In this document: positions 1 through 9,500 of the stretch, piece after piece
Position numbering within the stretch: position 1 is the first letter of the stretch
Layout: the number at the start of each line of letters is the position of its first letter
DNA from: an uncultured Lachnospiraceae bacterium
Lineage (GTDB): Bacteria; Bacillota; Clostridia; Lachnospirales; Lachnospiraceae
Direction of reading: 5' to 3'
Assembly: GCA_947652925.1 (NCBI GenBank)
Contig: CANTEW010000019.1
Location: forward strand, 1-46,435
Length of the DNA: 46,435 bases
Notes under the pieces: generated by a model
What the model saw: only the letters and a program-made list of their open reading frames with translations
What the model was told of the DNA's origin: nothing
Databases searched by the model: none
Program-made: the position numbers and the translations under genes

Positions 1-160
1 GGGTGAGATCCGTGATCCCCCGGCGCTTTTGGTACTTTTCTCGTAGAAAAGTACATAGAAAAATTTGAGCAGCCGAGGATTGTATTAAATACTTTAAATG
101 CTCGTAAAACTTAAACTATTTACAGAACTTTTGAGGTTTTAAAATACACTTTAGACAAAA
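1..160. repeat. Copy A of an intergenic repeat family
   Basis: No gene is supported here. Positions 60-158 align by eye with the complement of 41757-41840: both have a block like TTTACAGA..(T)TTGAGGTTTTAA and a second block like TTGAGC(A/G)GCC..GGAT(T/C)GTAT, in the same order and spacing. The copy is diverged, with an estimated 65-70% identity. Positions 32-54 form a strong hairpin, a 10-base inverted repeat around GTACTTTTCT. The element may continue beyond the left edge of the window. It probably separates the polysaccharide operon from whatever lies upstream. Confidence 0.6.
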
Positions 161-162
161 TC

Positions 163-298
163 TTGACAGCGACGCGGTGGCATCGGATAGAAATTTTAAT
201 GACGCGATGGTGTGGGTCAGGCAAAGCATTACTCTAATTTCTGGCCGTATAGAGTAGACATGGCCCGTGTTCATATATATAGGAAGGAGTCGAGCAAA
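163..298 (+). promoter_or_regulatory. Leader of the polysaccharide genes with a weak promoter candidate
   Basis: A perfect TTGACA lies at 163-168, but 17 bases on there is only GATAGA, a poor -10, so promoter status is uncertain. A 10-bp direct repeat GACGCGRTGG occurs at 171-180 and 201-210. A good ribosome-binding site, AGGAAGGAG, at 281-289 sets the start of the first glycosyltransferase at 299. The operon may instead be read from upstream of the window. Confidence 0.3.
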
Positions 299-1102
299 AT
301 GTTCAGTGTGGTGATACCTGTATACAATTGCCAAGAAACAATAGAGAGAGTCCTGGACTCTGTAAAAGACCAGACACGTTTCGACCTGATCGAAGAGATC
401 ATCGTCCTCAACGACGGATCCTCCGATGGGACGGATACGGTCATCACCGGATACCTCTCCCGCCACCCTGCCCTGCCGATCCTCTATCTGAAACATCAGA
501 ACCACGGAGTCTCTTATACCAGGAACAGAGGGATCCGTGCCGCAAAGGCCGAGTGGATCGCATTATTAGACGCGGACGACGTATGGGTGGAAAATAAACT
601 GGAACGGCAGGCACAGATCATCAGAGAACACGACGACATCTGCTTTCTGGGGGCACAGGCGCCTCTGAAGATCCTCTTACGGAAACGGCACGGACTGTGC
701 AAGATGACTGCCCGGGAGATCTGCATCCGAAACCTCCCGCCCACCCCGTCCGTCATATTCAAAAGATCCGTGGGTGAAAGGCTGGGGCTTTTTGATGAAC
801 GCAGGCAATATGGCGAAGACGGCCATTTCTATCAGCGCTTCCTCCTCTGCGACAGCTATTACATCTTAGCGGAAGAGCTGGTCCATCTCTCCATCCAGAA
901 AAGGTATTTCGCAGAGAGCGGCCTGACTTCCAATATGGATATGTGCAGAAAAGGAAGGAACGCCAACATAAGAGAACTCCACGGGATGGGCCTGATCAGC
1001 AGACCATACATGTTCGCCATGCTGCTGCTGAACCAGATAAAATATCCCCGCAGGCTGCTGATCCGTTTTATAGACAGATGTATCGCCGAGGTAAAGAAAT
1101 GA
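299..1102 (+). CDS. Glycosyltransferase family 2 protein
   Basis: This predicted 267-residue protein is an inverting GT-A glycosyltransferase that would move a sugar from a nucleotide-sugar donor to a lipid-linked glycan at the inner face of the membrane. The GT2 signature is clear: VVIPVYN at the N-terminus, NDGSSDGT for nucleotide binding, and DADD as the metal-binding DXD-type motif. There is no signal peptide. The start at 299 was chosen because AGGAAGGAG lies just upstream and the GT2 fold begins at once; an in-frame ATG at 212 lacks such a site and would add a non-conserved tail. Its stop overlaps the ATG of the next glycosyltransferase, implying translational coupling. Donor and acceptor cannot be deduced. 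The family call is firm. Confidence 0.9.
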   Translation: MFSVVIPVYNCQETIERVLDSVKDQTRFDLIEEIIVLNDGSSDGTDTVITGYLSRHPALPILYLKHQNHGVSYTRNRGIRAAKAEWIALLDADDVWVENKLERQAQIIREHDDICFLGAQAPLKILLRKRHGLCKMTAREICIRNLPPTPSVIFKRSVGERLGLFDERRQYGEDGHFYQRFLLCDSYYILAEELVHLSIQKRYFAESGLTSNMDMCRKGRNANIRELHGMGLISRPYMFAMLLLNQIKYPRRLLIRFIDRCIAEVKK

Positions 1103-2100
1103 CCTACGACCTGATCATACCCATATACAATATAGAAGACCATCTGGATAGCTGTCTGGACAGCATCCTTTGCCAGACACATGGAGACTTCCGCGCCCTC
1201 ATGGTGGACGACGGATCCACCGACCACAGCCCCCTGATCGCCCAGGGCTATGCGGCCAGAGATCCCCGCTTCATATATTACCGAAAAGAAAACGGCGGAC
1301 TGTCCGATGCCAGGAATTTCGGACTCGCAAAAGTCTCCTCCGCGTATCTCCTGTTTGTTGACGGGGATGACCGTCTCCGGGCAGACACTCTTGAGACAGT
1401 GGAACGGGAAATAGATAGAACACCTGTGGATATATTAGAATTTAACGGCTGGATCGTCAAAAACGGCAGAAGATACAGCTCCGTGAACACACGCCCCTTA
1501 GATGCGGGGATCATCAAAAACGGCAGGGACTACCTCTTAGATAATGTAAAAAACAGGAGCCTGATCACCCCGGTGTATACAAAAGCCATCCGGAGCCGTC
1601 TGATCTTACAGCATCGCCATCTATTCGCAAAAGGTCTCCTGCACGAAGACGAACTGTGGACCCCGAAGCTGTATCTCCTGGCAGACACCGTCAGATATAT
1701 CAACAAACACTTATATGACTATATCCAGCGTGAAGGTTCCATCACCCATCAGAAGGACAGATCCAAAAACGCCCGGGACATAAAGAAGATCTACTACCGA
1801 TTAGAACGTTATTACAAAAGCCTCGGCTTTACAAAACACCAGTACAACATCCTGGCCAGCCACCTGTCCAGGCAGATGATCAGAGCCTGCCAGATATCAG
1901 AAAAGGAAAAGATGACCCCCTGGGACAAAAGATTCATCATACGCAACGCCAGAGATCTCAAGAGTGTGGGAAAAATGCTCCTGTATCTCACAACACCCCG
2001 CCACTACCCAGTACTGAGTGAGAAAGTGAAAAAGATAGTCAGATACAACGCCAGTACTCCATCCAGTCAGAGATCGTATAGAAATGAGGACAGCTTATGA
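1099..2100 (+). CDS. Glycosyltransferase family 2 protein
   Basis: This is a second GT2 transferase, 333 residues long, in the same polysaccharide operon. The N-terminus reads LIIPIYN, followed by VDDGSTD (nucleotide-binding acidic motif), GGLSDARN and FVDGDD (DXD). The C-terminal half is basic and rich in aromatic residues, as in capsule and exopolysaccharide enzymes of the EpsJ or WcaA type. The start at 1099 gives an ATGA overlap with the preceding stop; a longer frame back to 943 would lie wholly inside the upstream gene. Its own stop again overlaps the next ATG at 2097. The sugar transferred is unknown. Confidence 0.9.
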   Translation: MTYDLIIPIYNIEDHLDSCLDSILCQTHGDFRALMVDDGSTDHSPLIAQGYAARDPRFIYYRKENGGLSDARNFGLAKVSSAYLLFVDGDDRLRADTLETVEREIDRTPVDILEFNGWIVKNGRRYSSVNTRPLDAGIIKNGRDYLLDNVKNRSLITPVYTKAIRSRLILQHRHLFAKGLLHEDELWTPKLYLLADTVRYINKHLYDYIQREGSITHQKDRSKNARDIKKIYYRLERYYKSLGFTKHQYNILASHLSRQMIRACQISEKEKMTPWDKRFIIRNARDLKSVGKMLLYLTTPRHYPVLSEKVKKIVRYNASTPSSQRSYRNEDSL

Positions 2101-2858
2101 TCCCAAAAAAGATCCATTACTTCTGGGTTGGGGACGCCCCCCTGCCCGAAAAAAATAAGCTCTGTATAGAGAGCTGGAAAAGATACTGCCCGGACTATGA
2201 GATCATCCAATGGGATGAGTCAAACTATGACATCACAAAATGTGCCTATATGGAACAGGCATACCAGTCCAAGCTATGGGGATTCGTCCCCGACTATGCC
2301 CGCATGGACATCATCTACCAGGAAGGCGGGATCTATCTGGATACAGACGTACAGATCATCCGGCCCCTGGACGGTCTCTTGGGGCACAGAGCCTTCATGG
2401 GCTTCGAAAACAAAAGGTTTGTTGCCCCGGGGCTGGGATTCGGGGCGGAGTGCAAAAATACGCTCATAAAAGAAATGCGGGACATCTATCGGGACATCCC
2501 ATTCATACGCAAGGACCGCACCCTGAACATCCTCCCCTCCCCCGTCTACGCCACACAGATCCTCCAGGCACACGGACTGCGGACAAATGGAAAGAGACAG
2601 ACCATACAGGATATGGAGCTATATCCCCCTGAATATTTTTCCCCGCTCAGCTACATAGACGGACGCCTGAAGATCACCGAAAACACTTACAGCATCCACT
2701 GGTATCAGGCGTCCTGGCACACCCCGGAACAAAAAGAACAGACAAGGCAGACACAGATGGTCAACCGCATCTGCGGACCTTATCTGGGAAAGATCGTGGA
2801 CAAAGGGCTGCGCGGTATGAAAAAGGCCAAAAAATATCTGCAGAGACAAAGGAGATAG
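2097..2858 (+). CDS. GT32-like glycosyltransferase (Gly_transf_sug, DXD type)
   Basis: The protein has 253 residues and begins IPKKIHYFWVG, the hallmark opening of the capsular-polysaccharide/OCH1-like GT32 group. The DXD motif appears in GGIYLDTDVQ near residue 80, preceded by the conserved DYARMDIIYQEGG helix. These enzymes add a hexose, often mannose or galactose, to a growing surface glycan. The ATG overlaps the stop of the previous gene. Three distinct transferases in a row followed by a flippase gene indicate a Wzx/Wzy-type assembly line whose other genes probably lie to the left of the window. Confidence 0.88.
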   Translation: MIPKKIHYFWVGDAPLPEKNKLCIESWKRYCPDYEIIQWDESNYDITKCAYMEQAYQSKLWGFVPDYARMDIIYQEGGIYLDTDVQIIRPLDGLLGHRAFMGFENKRFVAPGLGFGAECKNTLIKEMRDIYRDIPFIRKDRTLNILPSPVYATQILQAHGLRTNGKRQTIQDMELYPPEYFSPLSYIDGRLKITENTYSIHWYQASWHTPEQKEQTRQTQMVNRICGPYLGKIVDKGLRGMKKAKKYLQRQRR

Positions 2859-2861
2859 ACC

Positions 2862-4406
2862 ATGGGACCCAGGACAAAAAACAGCGCCAAAAATATCTTC
2901 TTCTCCGAGGTCTCCTTTGCCGTGATCCTCATCCTGCAGTTTGTGAACAGGAGCCTTTTTATACATCTGCTGCCGGCATCCTATCTGAGCCTGAACGGTT
3001 TATTTTCTAATATATTATCTTTCTTATCACTGGCAGAACTGGGCATCGGCTCCGCGATCAATTTCGCTCTGTACAGACCGCTGAAAGAACAAGATACCGA
3101 GACATTGAGATCGATCATGGCTCTCTACCGACGCCTCTATGTGATCACAGGACTGATCGTGTTAACTGCGGGGAGCCTGCTGGCGCCTTTTCTGCCCCAT
3201 CTGATCAAAGGGATGCCGGATGATATGCAGCATATATATCTGTATTTCATCCTCTACCTGGCCAACTCCGGCCTTTCGTATTTTTTTACATATAAACGCT
3301 CTCTGATCATATGCGACCAGAAAGAATATATCACCACGGTCATAACAACGCTGTCCAATATCCTGCTGAAGATAACGCAGATGTTCGTCCTGGTCTTTTT
3401 TCAGGACTATACCGCCTATATATGTGCCATGATCGGGGCATCCCTATGGGAAAACCTGGTGATCTCCGCCGCCGCAGATAAAATGTATCCCTTCCTGAAG
3501 GAAAAAAATGCAAAAAAACCTGCTCCCGCGATCATCAGAGACATCAAAAAGAATGTCTATGCCCTCGTATTCCAAAGGATAGGGGAGATCGTCGTCTATG
3601 CCACTGATAACATCATCATCTCCAGATTTGTAGGATTTGCTTCCGTGGGGCTCTATTCAAACTATACTCTGATCATCCAGGCCGTCCAGATGGCCGCATA
3701 CCGTTTTTTCGACTCGATCACAGCCAGTATCGGCGACCTGGTGGCCGCCGATGACAAAGAGCATGTGGAAAAGATCCTGTACCGGATCCTGTTCATCAAT
3801 GCATGGATGTTCTGCTTCTGCTCCGTATGCCTCCTATGCCTGCTGCAGCCCTTTATCCAGCTCTGGATCGGCGCCAGCCATCTGCTGCCCGGCGGCACTG
3901 TTGTGATCATCGTCGTCAATTTCTATCTGGAAGGGATGCGGGCGACCGTAGTCACTTTCAGGAGGGCGATGGGCTTCCACTGGCAGCTCCGTTACAAGCC
4001 CATCATAGAAGGGATCCTGAACCTGGCGGTCTCCATCCCGCTGGCCATACGCTTCGGCATCGCTGGGACACTTCTGGGTACGATCATCAGCACCATGTGC
4101 GTATCAGCCGTGATAGAACCGTATATGCTGTTCAGATATTATTTTCAAAAAAAGCCCTGGAGATTTATGTCCAGACAGATCGGATACGCTGCCACCACCT
4201 CCATGGCTGCCCTCCTGACCATCCGCGCATGCCGCCTGATCCACACGGGTCCGCTGACAGGTTTCTTTATACGGATCTGTCTGTGTTCACTGATCCCGCA
4301 TCTGTGTATGATCTTGGTCTACCGAAAAAATGACGAGCAGCTCTATCTGAAAAGATCTGTCGTACAGTTTATCAAAAAAAGGACAGGACTCCGATCAAAA
4401 TATTAA
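2862..4406 (+). CDS. Polysaccharide flippase, Wzx/MATE-like
   Basis: This 514-residue, very hydrophobic protein has about 12-14 predicted membrane segments, with charged loops around residues 205-225 (many Lys) and a basic C-terminus. Length and pattern fit the oligosaccharide flippases of the MOP superfamily (Wzx/RfbX), which turn the lipid-linked repeat unit to the outer face of the membrane. It starts behind AAAGGAGATAG, three bases after the transferase gene, so it belongs to the same operon. The stop lies only two bases from the stop of the convergent DUF362 gene, and I see no terminator hairpin between them. The specific substrate is unknown. Confidence 0.85.
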   Translation: MGPRTKNSAKNIFFSEVSFAVILILQFVNRSLFIHLLPASYLSLNGLFSNILSFLSLAELGIGSAINFALYRPLKEQDTETLRSIMALYRRLYVITGLIVLTAGSLLAPFLPHLIKGMPDDMQHIYLYFILYLANSGLSYFFTYKRSLIICDQKEYITTVITTLSNILLKITQMFVLVFFQDYTAYICAMIGASLWENLVISAAADKMYPFLKEKNAKKPAPAIIRDIKKNVYALVFQRIGEIVVYATDNIIISRFVGFASVGLYSNYTLIIQAVQMAAYRFFDSITASIGDLVAADDKEHVEKILYRILFINAWMFCFCSVCLLCLLQPFIQLWIGASHLLPGGTVVIIVVNFYLEGMRATVVTFRRAMGFHWQLRYKPIIEGILNLAVSIPLAIRFGIAGTLLGTIISTMCVSAVIEPYMLFRYYFQKKPWRFMSRQIGYAATTSMAALLTIRACRLIHTGPLTGFFIRICLCSLIPHLCMILVYRKNDEQLYLKRSVVQFIKKRTGLRSKY

Positions 4407-4408
4407 AT

Positions 4409-5539
4409 TTAAGATGGATCGGCCGTCTGGCTGCAGATATACTCTTTCAAAAATCTATAGATCTCATCCGGCATAGGCGGACAGCCGGCCAGATGATGGG
4501 CAAACCCGCTTGTACAATTTCCGATACCCAGCCTCCCAGACTGTTTTTTATATCCCTGGCCGATGGAGATCTTCTCATCCAGCCTCTCCAGAAGCCCTTC
4601 CTCCCGCAAACGGTCAAGAGCGGGGAGAAGATATCCGTAGCAGGCACTGCAGGATCCCACTTCTTCCACAGCATCCTGCAGTTCCACCACTTTCCTGCTG
4701 TTAGAGACAGCAAGATCCTGGAGATCCACCCTTGACAGTTCCCCGGCTCTGTATTCACGCACCTTTACCTGGGTCCAGTCCCCGCAGCCCACACCCAGCT
4801 CCTCGGCCATCCCGATATAAGGCACCTGGTCTTTCTCATACCCCATCATATGGCAGACCCAGGCGTCCACCAGGACAGGATCGGCCGCCGTCCAGATCTG
4901 GTCGCGGACCACCGGATGCCCTCCGTCCTCAAAATCCAGATCCCCACAGATATGATCCACCACGATAAAGTCCTGACGGATCCCCGCTGCCAGATGTGCG
5001 ATGGGACGGTGCAGGCCCATCTGATGGAAACGCCGTTTCTCTTTATTGGGGATCAGCCCTTTCATATTTTTCAGAGCGCAGGTGATCTTCGTCTGGCAGT
5101 GGCCTTTCAATACAGGGACATTGATCATAAGATCCACCTGATCCACACAGGTACAGATGGCCAGATCCATCCCTTTGCAGTCTCTTTTTTCCCATGCGCT
5201 CTTCTGCGCATCCTCAAACTCTACCTGATAATAGCGGCAGAGATCTCCATAGCCGCATACCCGGACTGCGTCGGAAGTCTTCGCCCCCACCCAGGATCCT
5301 TCCATGATGACGATCTGGCGGACACCATATGCCTGCAGATATTCGATGATACCCGCCACCACCTCCGGATGTGTGGTCGCCCCTTCCGAAGCCACAGAGG
5401 GCGACACAAGATTGGGCTTGATCCCCACCCTGCAGGATCTATCCGATATCCGGCCGATCAGATCCGATGCCTCCAGAAGCTCTTTCGTCATCTCCTTGTA
5501 AGCCGTTCCATGGTTTATAAAGATATTTTTATCGTCCAT
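4409..5539 (-). CDS. DUF362 domain-containing protein
   Basis: This predicted 376-residue cytosolic protein matches the DUF362 (COG2006) pattern: KPNLVSP near the start, then TTHPEVVAGIIEYL, VIMEGSWVG, PVLKGHCQTKITCALKNMKGLIPN and DGGHPVVRD. The C-terminal part holds several cysteines (CSAC, GNC, AGCPP) that could ligate a metal or iron-sulfur cluster; other DUF362 proteins are often fused to ferredoxin domains. The biochemical role is not established. The ribosome-binding site is AGAGGTGA. The gene has its own promoter at 5583-5611 and faces the flippase gene tail to tail, so it is not part of the polysaccharide operon. Confidence 0.85.
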   Translation of the reverse strand: MDDKNIFINHGTAYKEMTKELLEASDLIGRISDRSCRVGIKPNLVSPSVASEGATTHPEVVAGIIEYLQAYGVRQIVIMEGSWVGAKTSDAVRVCGYGDLCRYYQVEFEDAQKSAWEKRDCKGMDLAICTCVDQVDLMINVPVLKGHCQTKITCALKNMKGLIPNKEKRRFHQMGLHRPIAHLAAGIRQDFIVVDHICGDLDFEDGGHPVVRDQIWTAADPVLVDAWVCHMMGYEKDQVPYIGMAEELGVGCGDWTQVKVREYRAGELSRVDLQDLAVSNSRKVVELQDAVEEVGSCSACYGYLLPALDRLREEGLLERLDEKISIGQGYKKQSGRLGIGNCTSGFAHHLAGCPPMPDEIYRFLKEYICSQTADPS

Positions 5540-5582
5540 TTATATCACCTCTCCCATCGTGCTGTCTGTTCTTCAGATATCC

Positions 5583-5611
5583 AGTATACCAACAAAACAA
5601 AGGGATCTCAA
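5583..5611 (-). promoter_or_regulatory. Promoter of the DUF362 gene
   Basis: Read on the minus strand, TTGAGA (5606-5611) and TATACT (5583-5588) are separated by exactly 17 bases, a good sigma-A promoter. The predicted start is about 35-40 bases before the ATG. Confidence 0.7.
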
Positions 5612-5638
5612 GTCTGGAACATGGCCGGCATTTTTAGC

Positions 5639-5667
5639 TTGTACTCCGGACGGATATCTGTTATACT
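5639..5667 (+). promoter_or_regulatory. thiT: Promoter of the TPP riboswitch-thiT unit
   Basis: TTGTAC (5639-5644) and TATACT (5662-5667) have a 17-base spacer. Transcription would begin close to the 5' side of the riboswitch. The promoter diverges from that of the DUF362 gene, and both share TATACTGGATA at the -10 region. Confidence 0.75.
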
Positions 5668-5678
5668 GGATACCGTTA

Positions 5679-5757
5679 GCAGCTAGGGGTGCCGAAAGGC
5701 TGAGAGTATCACCCTCACTACTTGAACCGGATAATACCGGCGTAAGGAAGCGGAGCG
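5679..5757 (+). promoter_or_regulatory. TPP riboswitch (THI element)
   Basis: The conserved THI-box core is present: AGGGGTGCC, CTGAGAGT, ACCCTC, GAACCGGATAATACCGG and CGTAAGGAAG. AGC(T) at the 5' side can pair with the GC(T)-like 3' side to close P1. In this class thiamine pyrophosphate binding lowers expression of the gene behind it. The next gene encodes a ThiT-type transporter, which fits. The regulatory switch downstream appears to be translational (see 5814-5838). Confidence 0.93.
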
Positions 5758-5813
5758 GACGTGTTTTATAAAACATGATGGATCATCCAGAGTGGACACA
5801 GTGTGTCCTCACC

Positions 5814-5838
5814 CCTCCTGTATATTTTATGAAGGAGG
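5814..5838 (+). promoter_or_regulatory. Hairpin that can hide the thiT ribosome-binding site
   Basis: CCTCCT at 5814-5819 is perfectly complementary to the Shine-Dalgarno AGGAGG at 5833-5838, with a 13-base AT-rich loop. A second hairpin (GGACACA/TGTGTCC, 5794-5808) lies just before it. No U-rich terminator is seen between riboswitch and gene, so sequestering of the ribosome-binding site is the likely expression platform. Confidence 0.55.
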
Positions 5839-5845
5839 TTTTTTT

Positions 5846-6520
5846 ATGCCCAGATTTTTTTACTATGAAGACGGATATCACTCTCCCACCACAGCGGGGA
5901 TCGTCTTACTCGTGGCGCTGGCGGCGACCGCGCTGATCCTTGCCTCTGTATTTTTAAACCGCAGAGGGAGCGGGAAAAAAGTCTTTTCCGTCAAAACCCT
6001 GGCTTTTTGCGCCATGGCCATCGCCCTTGCCTTTGTCACATCTTACGTGCGGCTGATCAAACTGCCCTACGGCGGATCGGTCACTCTGTTCAGCATGCTG
6101 TCCATCTGTCTGATCGGCTATTGGTACGGGCCGAAGGCCGGGATTCTGACCGGAGCTGCCTACAGCATCCTGCAGTTTCTCCAGGAACCGTATATCCTGT
6201 CCCCCTTGCAGGTATGCCTGGACTATCTCTTTGCATTTGCCGCCCTGGGGATATCCGGATTCTTCCGGGAGAAAAAAAACGGTCTGGTGCTGGGCTACCT
6301 GGCAGGCGCTTTTGCCCGTGGGCTGTGCCACACCCTGGGAGGCTATCTGTTCTGGATGTCCTATATGCCGGAGGACTTCCCCCGATCCCTGTCTTCCCTG
6401 TATCCCATCATATACAATTATTCTTACATCGCCCTGGAAGCAGCGATCACAGTGGTGGTCCTCTCCATCCCGTCTGTAAAAACAGCCATGGCCCGTGTCA
6501 AAGATCTGGCCGAGACATAA
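5846..6520 (+). CDS. thiT: Thiamine transporter ThiT, ECF S component
   Basis: This 224-residue membrane protein resembles the substrate-specific (S) subunit ThiT of an energy-coupling-factor transporter, which takes up thiamine together with the shared EcfA/A'/T module encoded elsewhere. The membrane segments and ThiT-like stretches KTLAFCAMAIALAFVTSY, GSVTLFSMLSICLIGYWYG and GILTGAAYSILQFLQEP are clear, as is the late YSYIALEAAIT segment. The family usually has about 190-200 residues; here an additional N-terminal membrane segment (residues 12-35) precedes the core. The start at 5846 follows GAAGGAGG by seven bases. The TPP riboswitch upstream supports the assignment strongly. Confidence 0.93.
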   Translation: MPRFFYYEDGYHSPTTAGIVLLVALAATALILASVFLNRRGSGKKVFSVKTLAFCAMAIALAFVTSYVRLIKLPYGGSVTLFSMLSICLIGYWYGPKAGILTGAAYSILQFLQEPYILSPLQVCLDYLFAFAALGISGFFREKKNGLVLGYLAGAFARGLCHTLGGYLFWMSYMPEDFPRSLSSLYPIIYNYSYIALEAAITVVVLSIPSVKTAMARVKDLAET

Positions 6521-6524
6521 AGAA

Positions 6525-6558
6525 CACCAGGCAGCACTTGAGGCACAAGTGCTGCCTG
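6525..6558. terminator. Stem-loop between convergent thiT and PI-PLC genes
   Basis: CCAGGCAGCACTTG (6527-6540) pairs perfectly over 14 bp with 6545-6558 around a 4-base loop. On the minus strand the stem is followed by TGTTCTTT, a modest U tract; on the plus strand no T run follows. It probably acts as a shared terminator, better in the minus direction. Confidence 0.65.
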
Positions 6559-6570
6559 GCATCACGTCTC

Positions 6571-9500
6571 TTATCTCACTCTGACAGTCCTGTATTTACC
6601 GTAATGCCCGCGATACGTCTTCCCGCCTACCTTCTGATAAGCTCTGATCCTCAGCTGGATCACATCTCCGGACTTGAATTTCTTGAGCATCCTTTTTTTG
6701 ACGGAGCCACTTTTCAGTTTCCGGGTGTGGACTTTCTTGCTCTTGTTGACCCGATACTGGACCTCATACCCTGTATAGGCTTTTGACGCTTTACGGATCT
6801 TGAACCGTATGGTCCCTTTTTTCGTGGAGACCAGATCTTTGAACCCCGTTGTTTTCGGGATCACGGTCACGGTACACTGTCTCGACGCTGCCCGATAATT
6901 CTCACTCTCCGCCGCGCGGACTGTGATCTTAGCCTTTCCCACGCCCACGAAACGGATCTGGCCGTTTTTGTCCACCAGGGCGACTTTTTTGTTGGAAGAG
7001 GTAAAGGTCAGTTTCGCTTTGGCGCCTCTGATCTTCTGGGTGACCGATGTGGCTCCGACCCGGCGTTTCAGGGATCTAAAGGAACGCTTCAGCTTCTGGG
7101 CAGCTTTTCCCACGGTGACGGTAACGTCCTGCTCGATGGGCGGCTCTGAAGGATCTAACGTGTAGACCATCCTATAGACATGTGTCCCGGCCTTTGACGG
7201 CTTGGTGTCTGCATTCTTAAAGGAAAAGCTCCCCAATGCGCTCCCGCCTTTGAGCGTCGCCTGGGACAGGGACTGTCCATAGGTCATGGTCACCTGGGAC
7301 GGGAATGTGACCGTCTCCACAGGCGGCGCGTCGTAAATGGCCAGCGCCATTTTGGCGTCTATGTAATCCATCGGCATGATCCCCAGTTTTTTGCCGTTCC
7401 GATATTCACGGGCGGCGCGGCTCAAAAACCATGTGGTCATATTCCGGGCGCTTTTGATGATGACCATAGGATCTGTGCAGCTGGTAAAATTCCAGATGTA
7501 GGACCCGCCGGGGATCTCTCCTTTCTCGGCCTGATCGATGGTCTTCTCCACATGGCTGCGTTTATCTGTGGTGTTTACTTTATAGGCGTCCTGCACCCAT
7601 ATCTGGCAGCCCTCCTGGTCATAGACCTGGCGCGCGCCGGGGATCTTATCGTAATCACTGCCCCAGCCGCTGGCAACATCCGGACCGAACCAGGTCTCCT
7701 TGGCAACAGGTTCATAACTGCCGAAAGAAAATCCGCGCATGAGTACGATCTTTCCCCGGACTTCCCCCAGCGTCGGGACTGTGTTCGTCTCAGGTCTGTA
7801 GATCGGATAGCTGCTGTCCTGGATACAGCGGTCAATGGCCTTGGCCACATTCTCCGGTCCTCCTCCGCTCCCCTGGGCGCCGACCTTGATGATCACAGTC
7901 TCGCTGGGATTGACCCGGAGGAAGTCTGTTGTCTTCTGGAGTACATCCTTCAGGGTCAGTTTGCTGTAATCCTGCTTGCGGCACTGGCCATACTGATCGC
8001 CGTGGACGATGTCCGGGTCGTCCGTTGCATCCTTTTGATAGACGCGCAGGTCAAAGGCGCGCACGCCTACGTTTAACTGCTCTTCTACAAAGAGCTGCTG
8101 GCATTTGGATATGGACGTACTCTCCGATTCACTGAGGTCCATGCCGTATGCTGAAGTCCATGCCGTCCCGGTGTCGTGAGAAGCAGGGATGTTAAGATCG
8201 GACAGCCGCGTATCATCCGAGATCTCCGACATCCATTTGACAGACCTGGCATCTTGATCGGCCACATTGATGACATCCACCTGCCAGTCCATCGGCGTGC
8301 TGCTGATCACCAGCCCCACGTTGTTGTCGTCCTTTATCTCTCTTAAGGATGCGTATTTTCCGGTATACACGTTCTGGATCCGGTATACGCCATTTCCCTG
8401 GGACACAAATCTCCAGTACTGGCTTAAACTGTCTTCGACTTTCTCCCAGCTCTGGATGGTCGTACCCTCCTCGTATCTGCGTTCTTTCACCTCCCAGACC
8501 GTGCCCAGGCTCTTCTCGGTGATCGTCATGCAGCCCAGTCTGTATGCCTGGTAAGTAGCGTTCCAGGTGCATTCGAACTTGGAACTGGTCCCATGCAGAT
8601 ACAGATGCAGGCTAGCTCCGTTCTTTTTGGAATCTCCGTCCACGTTGACATCCCTTTTATAACCCTTAGGGTAGATCATGCAGATCGTTCTGTGGTCACT
8701 TGCATTCTGGGGCAGTTTCTGCGCTCCCGATGGAACAGGGAACGCGGCGTTTTCCACCACCCATTCCATAGGCTTGGAAGATGTGGCGACTTTGCGCTTG
8801 TATGCGATATCCTGATCTTTGTCCAGGCCGATGTAGAGGCTTTTCTTTTCATTGTCGCCTTTTTTGGACAGGATGTAATAGGTATTTTTCTTTACATTCC
8901 CTTTGGAGTCCTTGACCGGCACGAACCTAAAGAGCTGGTTATCCTGGTCCCTGCTCTTTTTTCCGTTGTGCAGCACGCGCCCGGTCTTGCTGTCGTCTTT
9001 TTCAGAATCAATGAAATATCCGGATCCGCTGTAGCGGATGCTGTAGTAATACGTGCCCCCTGACGTTACCTGTTCAAATTGCATCGTACAGTCACGGCCG
9101 CTGTTTTCGTCCAGGTGGACGCAGGCGTTTTTTCCGGTCCCGTTGGTGTTCCAGCGGTATTTTTTGTTCGCCGCGGGGTAGATCATCAGGTATTGGGATG
9201 TGTCCAGACGGACAGAATCCAGCGCACCCGCCATGAGTTCCGGTTCCTCGATGATCTCCGCATCGTTGACAGAAGACATCTGTGTACTTTCTTCTCCCAG
9301 CTCTGCCTCTTCATTTGATCCGGACTGTCCCTCCGGTGTCTCCACATATGTCTCCTCCACGGGGATCCCCGGAGTCTCCAAGGATCCCTCTCCGTTCTCG
9401 GACGGAAGTACCTGATCCTCTTCCTGGCTTTCTTCTTTTGTCTCCCCAAAGATCTCTCCGTTCTCCTCGTTTTCCTGCTCTTCCCCGGAGAGTCCTTCAT

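Noticed and set aside
4850-5686. A plus-strand open frame of 278 codons running into the thiT leader
   Set aside because: It is antisense to the DUF362 gene and would read through the riboswitch promoter region; no motif is present.
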